From Hordeum vulgare subsp. vulgare (taxonomy: Eukaryota > Streptophyta > Magnoliopsida > Poales > Poaceae): a DNA stretch of 64,000 nucleotides. Positions 11,679 to 23,604 of this stretch are shown one piece after another (within the stretch, counting starts at the first letter, position 1; every line of letters starts with the position of its first letter). The notes beneath the pieces are model-generated. The model saw only the letters and a program-made list of their open reading frames with translations, was not told where the DNA came from and searched no databases. A program made the position numbers and the translations under genes. The stretch lies in the NCBI RefSeq assembly GCF_904849725.1, contig NC_058524.1, positions 508,756,263 to 508,820,262 on the forward strand, given 5' to 3'.

Positions 11679-12000
11679 TGCAGCCCCCAGACTAGCTCTT
11701 CGTCTCAGTATTTTTCAAAAATTCCAGAAAAAATCATACTTGATTTTCAGGACGTTCGGAGAACTTCTATTTTCGGGGTACTTTTCTACGGTATTCTAAA
11801 AGCATAAAACTGGGAAAACTAAACTAAATCTATCATTTTTCTTCTAAGCAACCGAAGGTGAAAGCTTGGAACAGAGGTTTGTGACTCCTCGATTCATCCA
11901 TCTCATGCTCATCGGAAGAAATTCGTCAATAAGGTTGCTCAAGTTTCCTTGACAAACCTTTTCGAATCGCAAAAGAGAACAGAGAATTTTCGAATAGTCA

Positions 12001-14780
12001 CTAGGTCATCTCAATGGGGATGTGAATCTCCCCAACAAGCAAATCATACTTCATGTTAACAGGAGGAATAAGGCATTCAAAGCTCCCAATAAGAATCGAT
12101 GAAGTTTTTTTCGATAGCATTGATGCAATGTACTCGATATTGTTTCTTTGGAAAGTGCACCGTATGCTCATTACCATAGACATGGAAAGTGACATTGCCT
12201 TTGTTGCAATCTATAACAGCCCCTGCAGTGTTCAAAAAGGATCTTCCAAGGATGACTGCCATGGCATCGTCCTCGGGAATATCCAGAATAAGAAAGTACG
12301 TTAAGATAGTAACGTTAGCAACCACAACAGGCACATCCTCAAAAATGCCGATAGGGAAAGCAGTTGATTTGTCGGCCATTTGCAGAGAGAATTTAGTGGG
12401 TGTCAACTTATCCAGTTCAATCCTACGATAAAGAGAGAGAGGCATAACACTAACACCGGCTCCAAGGTCACATAAAGCAGTTCTAACGTAGTTGCCTTTA
12501 ATGGAGCAAGGTATAGTGGGCACTCCGGGATCACCTAGTTTCTTAGGAGTTCCACCCTTGAAGGTATAGTTAGCGAGCATGGTGGAAATCTGAACCTCAG
12601 GTATCCTCCTCTTTTTAGTCACAATATCTTTCATGTACTTAGCATACAGAGACATTTTGAGCATATCTGTCAAACGCATTTGCAGAAAGACAGGTCTGAT
12701 CATTTCAACGAAGCGATCAAAATCCTCATCATCCTTTTTCTTGGATGGTTTGGGAGGAAAGGGCATGGGTTTCTAAACCCATGGTTCCCTTCCTTTACCA
12801 TGCTTCCTAGCAGCAAAGTCATTCTTATCGTATCTCTATTCTTAGGATGTGGGTTATCAAGATCAACAGGTTCAATCTCCACATCCTTATCATTGCTAGG
12901 TTGAGCATCAACATGAACATCACTATTGATATTATCATTAGGCTCATGTTCATCACCAGATTGTGTTTCGGCATCAGAGACAGAGACATCGTTTGGACTC
13001 TCAGGTGTAGCAGCAACAGGGTTGCTAGCTTGAAAATTCCTACCATCTTTCTTCTTCTTCCTAGGATGACTAGGTGCATCAGTGCTAACTCCTTGAGAAT
13101 CTTGTTCAATTCTCTTAGGATGACCCTCAGGATACAAAGGTTCCTGAGTCATTCTACCGCCTCTAGTGACGACTCTGACAGAATTGTCATTCAACTCATT
13201 GAGCAAGTCATTCTGAGCTTTAAGTACTTGTTCTACCTGAGTAGTAACCATAGATGCATGTTTACTCAGAAGTTTAAGATCATTGACATTTCTGTCCACA
13301 CAAGCACTTAAATGACTAAGCATACGAGCATTCTATTCCAATTGTCTGCTAACATAATCATTGAAACTCCGTTGTTTGGCCACAAATTTATCAAATTCAT
13401 CTAGGCATAAGCTAGCAGGTTTATCAAAAGGAATATCACTCTCATCAAACCTACGCAGAGAATTTACTTCTACTACCTGTATCGGGTTATCAAGACCATG
13501 GATCTCTTCGATAGGTGGTAGATTTTTGACATCCTCAGATTTAATGCCTTTCTAGATTTCTTAGCTTCTTGCATATCTTCGGGACTGAGGAATAGAATAC
13601 CTCTTTTCTTCAGAGTTGGCTTAGGAGGTGGTTCGGGAATAGTCCAAGCATTCTCATTGCACAAGATATTATTCAATAGAATCTCAGCTTATTCTACGGT
13701 TCGTTCCCTAAAAACACAACCGACACAACTATCTAGGTGGTCTTTGGAAGCATCGGTAAGTCCATTATAGAAGATATTAAGTATTTCATTCTTCTCAAGA
13801 GGGTGATCAGGCAAAGCATTCAGCAGTTGGACGAGCCTCCCCCAAGCTTGTGGGGGACTCGCTTCTTCAGCTTGAGCAAAGTTGTATATTTCCTGCAAGG
13901 CAGCTTGCTTCCTATGGGCAGGGAAATATTTTTCAGAGAAGTAGTAGACCATATCCTGGGGGCTATGCACACAACCAGGAGCAAACGAAGTGAACCAGGT
14001 CTTAGCATCATCCTTTAGTGAGAAAGGAAACAGCTTGAGGATATAGTAGTCGCGAATTTTTTCCTCACTAGTGAATAGGGTGGCTATATCGTGCAGTTTG
14101 TTAAGATGGGTTACAACCATTTCAGACTCATAACTGTGAAAAGGATCAGATTCGACCGGAGTGATTAACTCAGGGTCGACAGAGAATTCATAATCCTTAT
14201 CGGTCACAAAGATAGGCGAAGTGGCAAACTTCGGGTCGTATTTCATCCTAGCGTTCAGAGATTTTTCTTTCCACTTGAGCAGTAATTTCTCAACATCATA
14301 GCTATCCTTACACGCAAGAAAATCCTCAGCTATCTCTCCCTCCACAACATAACACTCAGGAATATCAGGCAATTCATTTCTAGGAGAGCTAGTTCTAGCA
14401 GGCAAAATAGCAGGTTCTACTTCAATAGTATCAGTAGTTTCAGAAGTATCATCACATCTAGCAGCAACTCTAGCAATTTGTGCATCAAGGAATGCACCTA
14501 GTGGCAAGGCAGTATCAAGCATAGCATCATCAGGCAAAGCAGTATCAGGCATAGCATCATCAGGCAAAGCAGTATCAAGCATAGCATCATCATAAGCATC
14601 ATGGGCAGCAGAAGTAGCATCATCAAGCACAGGCGACATATCAAGATTTCTAGCAGGAGGTGATGTCACAAACTTACTCATAAATGAAGGTGAATCAAGT
14701 GCAGAGCTAGACGGCAGTTCCTTACCTGTCCTCGTAGTTGAGGGCAAGACTTTAGTTCTTGGATCTCTCAGATTCTTCAT
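12001..14780 (-). pseudogene. gag-protease of element D, multiply broken
   Basis: Parallels the intact gag-protease of element B (52124-54991) from MKNLRDP (ATG at 14778-14780) to a TAG at 12001-12003. Visible parts: an Asp/Ala-rich N-terminus with three 10-residue repeats DAMxDTALPD (about 14510-14600), the gag core LKLFPFSLKDDAKTWFTSFA, QAWGRLVQLLNALPDHP, and the protease motif CDLGAGVSVMP (about 12460). Breaks include a stop at 13689-13691, a short deletion near 13553 where B has about 7 more bases, a frameshift near 12760 and extra T residues near 12105. It would not give a full protein. Confidence 0.85.
14510..14600 (-). repeat. 30-bp coding tandem repeat in D gag
   Basis: Three near-identical 30-bp units around AGCATCATCAGGCAAAGCAG encode DAMLDTALPD / DAMPDTALPD. 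Element B has an expanded, scrambled version at 54640-54830. Confidence 0.75.
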
Positions 14781-14831
14781 AGTGACCATCAGACGTAAAT
14801 CCCAAGTGACTCTGAGAATATAGTTGTGCCT

Positions 14832-14848
14832 CCCCGGCAACGGCGCCA
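14832..14848 (-). other. Primer-binding site of element D (tRNA-Asp)
   Basis: Minus strand TGGCGCCGTTGCCGGGG, an exact match to the complement of the tRNA-Asp 3' end, 11 bases inside the 5' LTR. Confidence 0.9.
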
Positions 14849-14859
14849 AAAAATAGTCT

Positions 14860-16277
14860 TGATAACCCACAAGTATAGGGATCGCAATAGTTCTCAAGGG
14901 TAGAGTATTAAACCCAAATTTATTGATTCGACTCAAGGGGAAGCCAAAGAACATTCTCAAGTATTAGCAGTTGAGTTGTCAATTCAACCACACCTGAAAG
15001 ACTTAGTATCTGCAGACAAGTATCAGTAGCAAGATAGTGTGATAGCAACAGTAGCAATAGTAACCAGTAGCAGCAGAGTAAGAGCAGTAGCAGCAGTGTA
15101 ACGGTAGCAGCAGTGACAGCAGTAGCAGCAAAGTAATGTAGCAAGGACCAGTAGTAAAAGACTCGTAGGCATTGGATCGGTGATGGATGATTATGTCGGA
15201 TGCTATTCATCATGCAACTGTTATAACACAGAGAGATATGTAACTAGCTCCAGTTCATCAATCTAATGTAGGCATGTATTCCGTATGTAGTCATACGTGC
15301 TTAGGGAAAAGAACTTGCATGACATCTATTGTCCATCCCTCCCGTGGCAGCGGGGTCCTAATGGAAACTACGGGATATTAAGGTTCTCCTTTTAATAAAG
15401 AACCGGACGAACGCATTAACACTTGGTGAATACATGAACTCCTCATACTATGGTCATCTCCGGGAGTGGTTCCGGCTATTGTCACTCCGGGGTTGCCGGG
15501 TCATAACACATAGTAGGTGAATACAACTTGCAAGATAGCATCTAAAACACACATATATTGGCGTCAACATAATAGGTTTAGATCTGAAATCGTGGGACTC
15601 GGGCCCTAGTGACAAGCATTAAGCATGGCAAAGTAGTAGCAACATCAATCTCAGAACATAGTGGATACTAAGGATCAATCCTCGTCAAAACTAACTCGAT
15701 TACATGATAGATCTCATCCAACTCATCACCGTCCAGCAAGCCTACAATGAGATTACTCATGAACGGTGAAGAGCATCATGGAATTGGCGATGAAGGAAGG
15801 TTGATGATGACGATGGCGACGATTTCCCCTCTCCGAAGCCCAAAACGGACTCCAGATCTGCCCTCAAAATGAAGAACAGGAGGTGGCGGCGCCTCCGTAT
15901 CATAAAACGCGATGAACTCTTCTCCTTGATTTTTTCCGGGCGTTACGGACTAAATAGAGCTGGATTTGGAGGCGCTGGAGCATCGTGGGCTCCACAAGCC
16001 TGCCAGGCGTGGCCAGGGGGGGCGCCTGGTGGGCTTGTGGGCTCACGGCTCCACTTCCTCCGCTGATTCTTGCGCCAGTATTTTTCATAAATTCCAAAAA
16101 AATTCTCCGTAAATATTCAGGTCATTCCAAGAACTTTTATTTCTGCACAAAAACAACACCATGGCAATTCTGCTGAAAACAGCGTTAGTCCGGGTTATTT
16201 CCATTCAAATCATGCAAATTAGAGTCCAAAACAAGGGCAAAAGAGTTCGGAAAAGTAGATACAACGGAGACGTATCA
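14860..16277 (-). repeat. 5' LTR of element D
   Basis: 1.4-kb LTR; on the minus strand it starts TGATACGTCTCCGTTGTATC and ends TACTTGTGGGTTATCA. A CAG-rich tract is at about 15040-15135. The U3 GC hairpin is at about 15990-16042. The LTR at 1-959 is the same family in reverse. The related B LTRs extend past the homologous U5 end by roughly 90 bases. Confidence 0.9.
15990..16042 (-). promoter_or_regulatory. U3 GC hairpin, D LTR
   Basis: Arms CCACAAGCCTGCCAGGCG and GCGCCTGGTGGGCTTGTGG around a G-rich loop, in the same place relative to the LTR start as in the other families. Confidence 0.7.
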
Positions 16278-17446
16278 ACTACCTTCAATGGTTTATTGAA
16301 TCTCGATCATAGTGTTACACATGTTCATAATATTGGTGCCAAAAGATACAAAGTAATAATGATAGTACCAATTACTTGTGGCACTGCCGCTTGAGTCATG
16401 TTGGTGTAAATTGCATGAAGAAGCTCCATGTTGATGGATATTTGTACTCACTCATTTTTGAAACGTTTGAGACATGCAAACCATACCTATTGGTATAAAC
16501 ACAAGAAGAAACTCCATGCAGATGGATCGTTTGGACTCACTTGATTTTGAATCACTTGAGACATGCAAATCATACCACATGAAACAAGAGAGTAACTTGT
16601 TGGAAGTAATACATTTTTGACGTGTGCAGTCCAATGAGTGCTGAGGCACGCAGTGGATATCGTTATGTTCTTACTTTACTGACGACTTGAGTAGATAGAA
16701 GAGTATTTACTTGATGAACCAGAAGTCTGAAATATTGAAAAGTTCAAAGCTATTTCAGTGTAAAGATTGTCGTGACAAGAGGATAAACTGTCTACAATAT
16801 GATCATAGAGATGAATATCTGAGTTGCGACTTTTTGTACACAGTTGAGACAATGTGGAAATTGTTTCACAATTCATGCCACCTGGAACACCATAGTGTGA
16901 TGGTGTGTCTGAACGTCATAGCCACGCCCTATTTGATATGGTTCATACTATGATGTCTCTTATCGAATTACCACTATCATTTATGGGTTATGCATCAGAG
17001 GCAACCGCATTCACTTTAAACAGGGCACCACGTATTTCCGTTGAGATGACACAGTATAGACTATGGTTTGGAGAAACCTAAGCTGTCGTTTCTTGAAAGT
17101 TTGGGGCTGCGACACTTATGTGAAAAAGGTTTCAATCTGATAAGCTCGAACCCAAAGCGGATAAATGCATCTTCATAGGATATCCAAAACAGTTGGATAC
17201 CTCTCCTATCTCAGATCCGGAAGCAAACTGTTTGTTTCTAGAAACGGATCATTTCTCGAGGAAAGGTTTCTCTCGAAATAATTGAGTGGGAGTGTGGTGG
17301 AACTTGATGAGGTTAAAGAACCGTGACTTCAACCAGTGTGTAGCAGGGCGCAGGAAGTTGTTCGTGTGGTGCCTACACCAATTGAAGTGGAAACTGATGA
17401 TAGTGATCATTAAGCTTCGGATCAAGTTACTACAAACCGTGTATGT
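16278..17446 (+). pseudogene. Copia R1 pol fragment: GAG-pre-integrase and integrase
   Basis: Reading the plus strand near 16360-16480 gives LWHCRLSHVGV and MKKLH, the GAG-pre-integrase zinc-binding region of Copia elements. Downstream, at about 16630-16690, are remnants of the integrase core start (GYRYVLT), and around 16930-17100 the stretch matching the integrase end also present in R2 (57936-58100). Frames are broken by many stops and indels; it is degenerate pol sequence. The remaining 5' part (gag, protease) is not in the window. Confidence 0.75.
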
Positions 17447-18968
17447 TGATGACCCACAAGTATAGGGGATCAATCATAGTGCTTTCGATAAGTAAGAGTG
17501 TTGAACCCAACGAGGAGCAGAAGGATCTGACAAGTGGTTTTCCGCAAGGTAAAAACTGCACGCACTGAAATTGTCGGTAAGAAGTGATTGTGTGGTGAGA
17601 TGATTCGTAGCAAGCAACAAGTAACAAAAGTAGAAACGGTGCAGAAAGGTGTCCCAATCCCTTTTGTAGCAAGGCACAAGCCTGGACAAAGTCTTATAAG
17701 AGGAAAATGCTCCCGAGGACAGATGGGAATTTCTGTCATGCTAGTTTCATCATGTTCATATGATTCACGTTCGTTACTTTGATAGTTTGATATGTGGGTG
17801 GACCAGCGCTTGGGTACTGACCTTACTTGGACAAGCATCCCACTTATGTTTAACCCCTCTCGCAAGCATCCGCAACTACGAAATAAGAAGTAAGACAAAG
17901 TCTAACCATAGCATTAAACTAATGGATCCAAATCAGCCCCTTACGAAGTAACGCATAAACTAGGGTTTAAGCTTCTGTCACTCTAGCAACCCATCATCTA
18001 CTTACTACTTCCCAATTCCTTCCTCTAGGCCCAAATAATGGTGAAGTGTTATGTAGTCTACGTTCACATAACACCACTAGAGGAAAAACAACATACAACA
18101 TATGAAATTACCGAACGAATACCAAATTCACATGACTACTATTAGCATGACTTATCCCATGTCCTCAGGAACAAAAGTAACTACTCACAAAGCATAATCA
18201 TATTCACGATCAGAGAGGTAATGAGTAGCACCAAGGATCTGAACGTAAACTCTTCCACCAAATAATCCAAGTAGCATCAACTACAAAGAGCAATCAACAC
18301 TACTAGCAACCTTACAAGTACCAATCGGAGTCGCGAGACGGAGATTAGTTACAAGAGATGAACTAGGGTTTGGAGATGAGATGGTGCCGATGAAGATGTT
18401 GATGGTGATGAGTCCCCTCTGATGAGAGGAGTGTTGGCGATGACGATGGCGATGATTTCCCCCTCCGGGAGGGAAGTTTCCCCAGCAGGATCGTCCTGCC
18501 GGAGCTCTAGATTGAATCTGCTCAAGTTCCGCCTTGTGGCGGTGGCAAAACCACGAAAAATCTCCTCCTTGATTTTTTTCTTGGACGAAACCCTCCATAT
18601 AGCAAAAGAGGGGGCAGTGGGCTAGCAGGATGCCCACAAGACCCCATGGAGCGGCCTGGGGGGTTGGCCGCGCCGTGCAGGCTTGTGGCCACCCCCTGGC
18701 GCCTCTCTAGCGCTTCTTCAGCCCAGTAATTTTTATAAATTGGGAAAGAAATCCACGTAGATTTTCACGGCGTTTGGAGTTGCGCCGAATAGGTATCTCT
18801 ACTTTCCTCCACTTTCAGGCCAGAATTCCAGTCACCGGTATTCTCCCTCTTCATGTAAACCTTGCAAAATAAGAGAGAAAAGGCATAAGAATAGTACCGT
18901 GAAGTGAAATAACAGCCAAAGAAGCGATAAATATCAACATGAAAACATGATGCAAAATGGACGTATCA
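17447..18968 (-). repeat. 3' LTR of element P
   Basis: On the minus strand starts TGATACGTCCATTTTGCATC and ends ACTTGTGGGTCATCA. It pairs with 42269-43788. The U3 GC hairpin lies at 18632-18690. Confidence 0.92.
18632..18690 (-). promoter_or_regulatory. U3 GC hairpin, P 3' LTR
   Basis: Outer arms CCCACAAG / CTTGTGG with inner GCGGCC against GGCCGC; more decayed than the copy in P's 5' LTR (43456-43513). Confidence 0.55.
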
Positions 18969-18982
18969 ACTCCCTCAAGCTT
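18969..18982 (-). other. Polypurine tract of element P
   Basis: Minus strand AAGCTTGAGGGAGT directly abutting the 3' LTR, the primer site for plus-strand DNA synthesis. Confidence 0.75.
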
Positions 18983-19031
18983 AGACATCGCTTGTCCTCA
19001 AGCGAAAGCCTAGCTCAATAAATACGTCCAC

Positions 19032-20686
19032 TGCTACTGCAACAAAAGACCTTCGAGCGGCGCCAGAAACAAGCGTGCTGACGGGAGACTATTCTTGTCT
19101 CGATTCTCCTTAGCAACGGCACCAGGAATCCTTCTGCTATGGCTACACCTTTAGGGACTTCCTAGGCAAATATGCAAAGGATTCCCCTGTGGCCTTGGAG
19201 CCTTGCGTTGGTGTTCCCTCGAAGCGGAAAGGGTGCTGTAGCACAGCAATGGTAAGTATTTCCCTCAGTTTTGAGAACCAAGGTATCGATCCAGTGAAGG
19301 AGTATCACAAGTGCCTGCACAAACACAAAGAGCTTGCTCCCAACGCTATGAAGGGGTTGTCAATCCCTTATAGATTGTTTGCCAAGTTAGAACTGAAAGC
19401 AACAAAGTAACAAAGCAAAGTAAAAGCGAAAGTGGAAACGATATGTGTGAATAGACGCGGGGGCCATAGTGTTCACTAGTGGCTTCTCTCATGAAAGCAA
19501 GTAGACGGTGGGTGAACGAATTACTGTCGAGCAATTGATAGAACCGTGCAAAGTCGTGACGATATCTATGGCAATGATTATATATATAGGCATCACATCC
19601 AAAACAAGTAGACCAATACTTTCTGCATCTACTACTATTACTGTACACGTCGACCGCTATCCCGCATGCATCTAGTGTATTAAGTCCAAAAGAACAGACT
19701 AACGCCTTAAGCAAGATGACATGATGTAGATGGACAATGTCATATCTATGACAAAGCCCATCTTGTTGCCCTTGATGGAAACTACACAATGTGTGCCTTG
19801 CTGCCCCTACTGTCACTGGGAAAGGTCACCACACGGTAAGAACGCAATACCAAGCACTTCTCCCATTGCAAGAATCATAGATCTAGTTGGCCAAACAAAA
19901 CCCAAGACTCGGAGAGACTTACAAGGATATCAAATCATGCATATAAGAAATCAGCAAAGACTCAAATATATATCATAGATAATCTGATCACAAATCCACA
20001 ATTCATCAGATCTCGACAAACACACCGCCAAAGAGAATTACATCGGATAGATCTCCATGAAGATCATGGAGAACTTTGTATTGAAGATCCAAGAGAGAGA
20101 AGAAGCCATCTAGCTACTAACTACGGACCCGTAGGTCTGAAGTGAACTACTCACGAGTCATTGGAGGGGCGATGATATTGATGAAGAAGCCCTCCAACTC
20201 CAAAGTCCCCTCCGGCAGGGCACCGGGAAGGGTCTCCAGATGAGATCTCGCAGAAACGGAAGCTTGCGGTGGCGGGAAAGTGTTTTCGTGGACGCCTTGG
20301 ATTTTTCTGGATTTTTCGGGAATTTATAGGCCAAAGACCTAGGGCAGGGGGGCGCCAGGGAGGCCACAAGCTTGGTTGCCGCGGCCTCCCCTCTGACCGC
20401 GGCAACAGGGCTTGTGGGCACCCTATGGGCCCACTTGCTTGGCCCTCAATTCTCCATATCTTCTTCCATTCTGGAAAAAATCATCTTGGGGATTTTATTC
20501 TGTTTGGACTCCCTTCCAAAATCAGATCTGAAAAGAGTCAAAAACACAGAAAAACAGGAACTCGCACTTGGCACTGAGTTAATAAGTTAGTCCCAAAAAA
20601 GATATAAAAGGTAAACAAAACATCCAAAGTTGACAAGATAACAGCGTGAAACCATCAAAAGTTATAGATACGTTTGCGACGTATCA
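19032..20686 (-). repeat. Solo LTR of the C family in element P
   Basis: 1655-bp LTR homologous to both C LTRs, flanked by a perfect TCCAC repeat (19027-19031 and 20687-20691). The P sequence on both sides joins exactly as in Q around 25190 (GTCCACATGTTTAGG). No interior remains, so it is best explained by recombination between two LTRs. It keeps the U3 hairpin (20363-20419), the TATAAAT box (20322-20328) and a primer-site relic near 19051-19066. Confidence 0.93.
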
Positions 20687-20691
20687 TCCAC

Positions 20692-22100
20692 ATGTTTAGG
20701 GAGAGAGGTGTCGACAAAACAAGATACGAACATGCATGCATCTTGATCAAGCTCAGAACAACAATACCAACATATAATCTCTCATGCTAAAGTGATAATT
20801 GCTTCACAAAGTAAAGCATGGATCAAGAACCTTACCGAGAAGTAACAACCGATAGCCTTTAGTCATTGAAGCAATTGCAATTTATCACAACATCAGAAAG
20901 AGTCAAATAAGAGCTTGTAAAGCAAATCCACATACTCAATCATTCTTTCATTCTCTACAATTGCTACAACTCCCGTGGTACTCATGAGATCAAAGTTTTA
21001 GCTGAACACAGAGAAAGATAGGGGCTTATAGTATTGCCTCCCAACTGCTTACCTCAAGAGTAATGTCAACAATAATAATTCATGAATGCCTACCTCCAAG
21101 TTGACATATGAATATTGATCTTTCCCAAGCATGTGACGATAGCCAAGACAAAATCAAAATAAGGAATTGGTGAAGATCACCATGACTCTTTCAAGGGTAA
21201 AAAGTAAAGGTACAACATAGGCCCTTCGCAGAGGGAAGCAGAGGTTGTCATGCGCTTTTGAGGTTCGGATGCGTGTCCTCTTAGTGCGGAGGAACGTCAC
21301 TTTATATTGCCTCCTGTGATAAAGAACTTTATTATGCAGTCTGTCGCTTTTATGTCTTCCTCATCACAGGTTCGTATAAAGCTTATTTTCCACACACTAA
21401 TAGATCATACATATTAGAGAGCAATTTTTATTGCTTGCACCGATGACAACTTACTTGAAGGATCTTATTCAATCCATAGGTAGGTATGGTGGACACTCAT
21501 GGAAAAACTGGTTTGAAGGTTTATGGATGCACAAGTAGTATCTCTACTTGGTGCGGGAGTTTTTGGCTAATATGAGGTGGAAGCAATCGTCACATGCTAA
21601 GGGATCTCTAATCATATAACATTGTTCGGAACCAAGAAAACACAATTCATTATGTTGTCTTCCTTGTCCAACATCTACTTCTAGGCATGCAATAGTTTGG
21701 TGAGTGTTCACAATCATAGATGGTGTCAGAGATGATATATTTATATGTGAACCTCTCCTTCTTTATCACTTCCTATTAATTGCAACAATGGCCAAGGTCT
21801 ACGTTTGCCTACCCTCAACAAGTTTCAATCCTCATTCCTTTTTATATGTGAAGCTATCACTTCCCATAAGATCATTACATGATCTTTCATGCTTTTGTTC
21901 TATTCTCACTCTTTTGATCATGGCAAGAGGCAAAGCCCTTCAACTAAGACACTCTTTATTATATGGCTCACGAGCAAGAATACATCGGGGGTGACACAAA
22001 ACAAAACTCAAGACTAAAACACTAAGACTTTTAAACTACTAGAGAAAAAGAAAACTAAAACAAAGGTAAAGGAAAAAGATGTGATGGTGATACGATGCCG
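20692..22100 (-). other. 3' non-coding region of element P
   Basis: No gene seen. It aligns with 25190-26620 of Q. It includes the conserved block with CCCTTCGCAGAGGG (21220-21240), shared with Q and with the different family B, and the TGGACxCTCATGG...GTTTATGGATGCAC block near 21485. Confidence 0.75.
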
Positions 22101-22143
22101 GGGCAACTCCCCCAAGCTTGACAAAAGCCAAGGGGATTGCCCA
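22101..22143 (-). other. Internal polypurine tract within a hairpin (P)
   Basis: Minus strand AAGCTTGGGGGAGT at 22106-22119, the same motif as the LTR-adjacent tract. Arms GGGCAACTCCCC and GGGGATTGCCC can pair around it. It sits just after the stop of the small ORF. Confidence 0.55.
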
Positions 22144-22152
22144 TACCAATGC

Positions 22153-22569
22153 TCAGTTGTCTTCCTTTGGTGGTGATGGCGGAGGAGTTGTTGAAGAGGT
22201 CTTGAGCTTGTTTAATTTCCACTTGAGCATAAAATTATGCTCCCTCAGATCATTATTTTCCTCTTCAGGCTTCAACACCCTTTGGCATAATTCCTGCTTA
22301 CTCTCCTGCAAGAAACGAGAAGGGATAAACAAGGTCTTACGCTTCTTCCTTGAGCCAGGGAGGCTCGACTTCTTGAACTCCACATGTGTGTGTCCAGGTT
22401 GAGGTATAGGAGCCTTCTCTTCATCAGAACTTGTTTGTTCCTTCCCCTTGGGATCATAGTCTTCTTCCACATCAGTGGTCCAGCCATATGGATCAAAGTC
22501 CCCATAGACCTTGGGGTTAGCAAGGTAATCAGCCACATAGCTCTCCCCTTCTGAATCTTGAGAAGACAT
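22153..22569 (-). CDS. Env-position accessory ORF of element P, unknown function
   Basis: A 138-codon ATG-to-stop frame (MSSQDSEGESYVADYLANP) downstream of integrase and upstream of the 3' LTR, where env-like genes sit. I do not recognise a known family. The N-terminal two-thirds is acidic (DVEEDYDPKG, SSDEEKAP), followed by a basic patch (SRKKRK, about residue 75) and a leucine-periodic tail (EEENNDLREHNFMLKWKLNK) ending in a proline run and KEDN. The tail could be a short coiled coil; one heptad leucine present in Q is proline here. No signal peptide or membrane segment is visible, so it is not a classical envelope protein. The Q copy (26671-27082) is also open although both gag-pols are broken. 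Confidence 0.6.
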   Translation of the reverse strand: MSSQDSEGESYVADYLANPKVYGDFDPYGWTTDVEEDYDPKGKEQTSSDEEKAPIPQPGHTHVEFKKSSLPGSRKKRKTLFIPSRFLQESKQELCQRVLKPEEENNDLREHNFMLKWKLNKLKTSSTTPPPSPPKEDN

Positions 22570-22654
22570 CTTGACCTAGATCTGCGGCAGAAAACAGGCT
22601 CGAAACGAAAAACAGAAGAGATGTGCGTGATGCAGGGGTCAGACCAAACGGAAG

Positions 22655-22788
22655 TATATATATATTGATTTTTTCGAGACCAGAAGGAGTACCCTGCACG
22701 AAAACGGAGTCCGGGAGGCGCACGAGGTGGCCACAAGCCGTCACGGCTCGGCCAGGGGGTCGGCCCGCGCCGTGCAGGCTTGTCGCCT
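22655..22788 (-). promoter_or_regulatory. Candidate internal promoter of P: GC hairpin plus TATA
   Basis: Between the integrase stop (22858) and the small ORF start (22569). The hairpin at 22728-22788 pairs CACAAGCCGTCACGGC with GCCGTGCAGGCTTGT. In transcription direction it is followed by TATATATATA at 22655-22665, about 90 bp before the ATG. The AT-rich sequence upstream of the hairpin (22800-22870) resembles LTR U3, so the whole may be a duplicated LTR promoter. Confidence 0.5.
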
Positions 22789-22857
22789 CCTCGCGCACTT
22801 TCCGGACTACTTCCAATTTTTGTATTTTTTCAAATATTCCAAAATGGAGAAAATTTC

Positions 22858-23604
22858 CTATTGGGAAAGTTTTGGACTCTGTTTTCTTACCGAATCACAT
22901 ACCTCTTCGTTTTCGGAGTCTGAAACAGGCTGGTAAATATCCCTTAGGTATTGTTCCGGAGTTATGGTATTGATAATATTGCTTTCAACATTTATGGGAG
23001 TACCTGAGATATAATGCTTGATTCTGTGCCCATTTACCACTCTCAGACAATTACCTTCCGTGTTGTTGATTTTGATAGCACCGGAATGATATACTTCCTC
23101 AACAACATAGGGACCCTCCCATTTAGAGAGAAGCTTGCCTGCAAAGAATCTTAAACGAGAGTTATATAGCAAGACATAATCACCTACATTGAACTCACGC
23201 TTTTGTATCGTCTTATCATGCCACCTCTTAACCTTCTCTTTGAACAGCTTGGCATTCTCGTATGCGTGAGTTCTCCACTCATCAAGTGAGCTAATATCAA
23301 ATAACCTCTTCTAACCGGCAAGTTTGAAATCAAAGTTGAGCTCTTTGATTGCCCAATAAGATTTATGCTCAAGCTCAAGAGGTAAGTGACATGCTTTCCC
23401 ATACACCATTTTGTACGGAGACATGCCCATGGGATTCTTATAGGCAGTTCTATAAGCCCACAGTGCATCATCGAACTTCTTAGACCAATTCTTTCTAGAC
23501 CTGTTTATAGTCTTTTGCAGAATTAGTTTAATCTCTCTATTACTTAGCTCTACTTGACCACTGGACTGAGGGTGGTAGGGAGACACAATTCTATGGTTGA
23601 CATC
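22858..23604 (-). pseudogene. Element P integrase C-terminal half
   Basis: Continues the P pol frame interrupted by Q. It contains [18 protein letters not shown], which includes the catalytic Glu region of the DDE integrase, then [20 protein letters not shown] and a C-terminal domain with VGDYVLLYNSRLR and KWEGPYVVEEVY. A TAG at 23311-23313 (after NFDFKLAG) replaces a Glu codon seen in Q. The frame ends at 22858. Integrase would join the cDNA to host DNA; this copy cannot be made whole because of the Q insertion and the stop. Confidence 0.85.

Larger units (their letters stand above)
960..16277 (-). mobile_element. Element D: Athila-type Gypsy retrotransposon without pol, interrupted, left end missing
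   Basis: Minus-strand element read from right to left: 5' LTR 14860-16277, primer-binding site 14832-14848, broken gag-protease 12001-14780, an LTR-like GC hairpin 3335-3394, a broken ATHILA-type ORF 1918-2939, an internal polypurine tract 1882-1895 and part of the 3' non-coding region. Element C (3404-11678) splits it. The interior aligns with element B (48313-55069) and lacks reverse transcriptase and integrase in the same place, so the lack of pol is probably a family trait. It is cut at 960 by an opposite-facing LTR; its own 3' LTR is outside the window. At 16277/16278 it enters Copia element R1. Confidence 0.85.

Noticed and set aside
14832..14848. tRNA-Asp gene fragments (also 36572, 42241, 55043, 9998)
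   Set aside because: Only the terminal 17 bases match, always beside an LTR; these are primer-binding sites, not tRNA genes.
22272..22816. Alternative frames over the P accessory ORF and its promoter-like region
   Set aside because: Not conserved in Q at the same positions; shadows of the 138-codon ORF and the hairpin.
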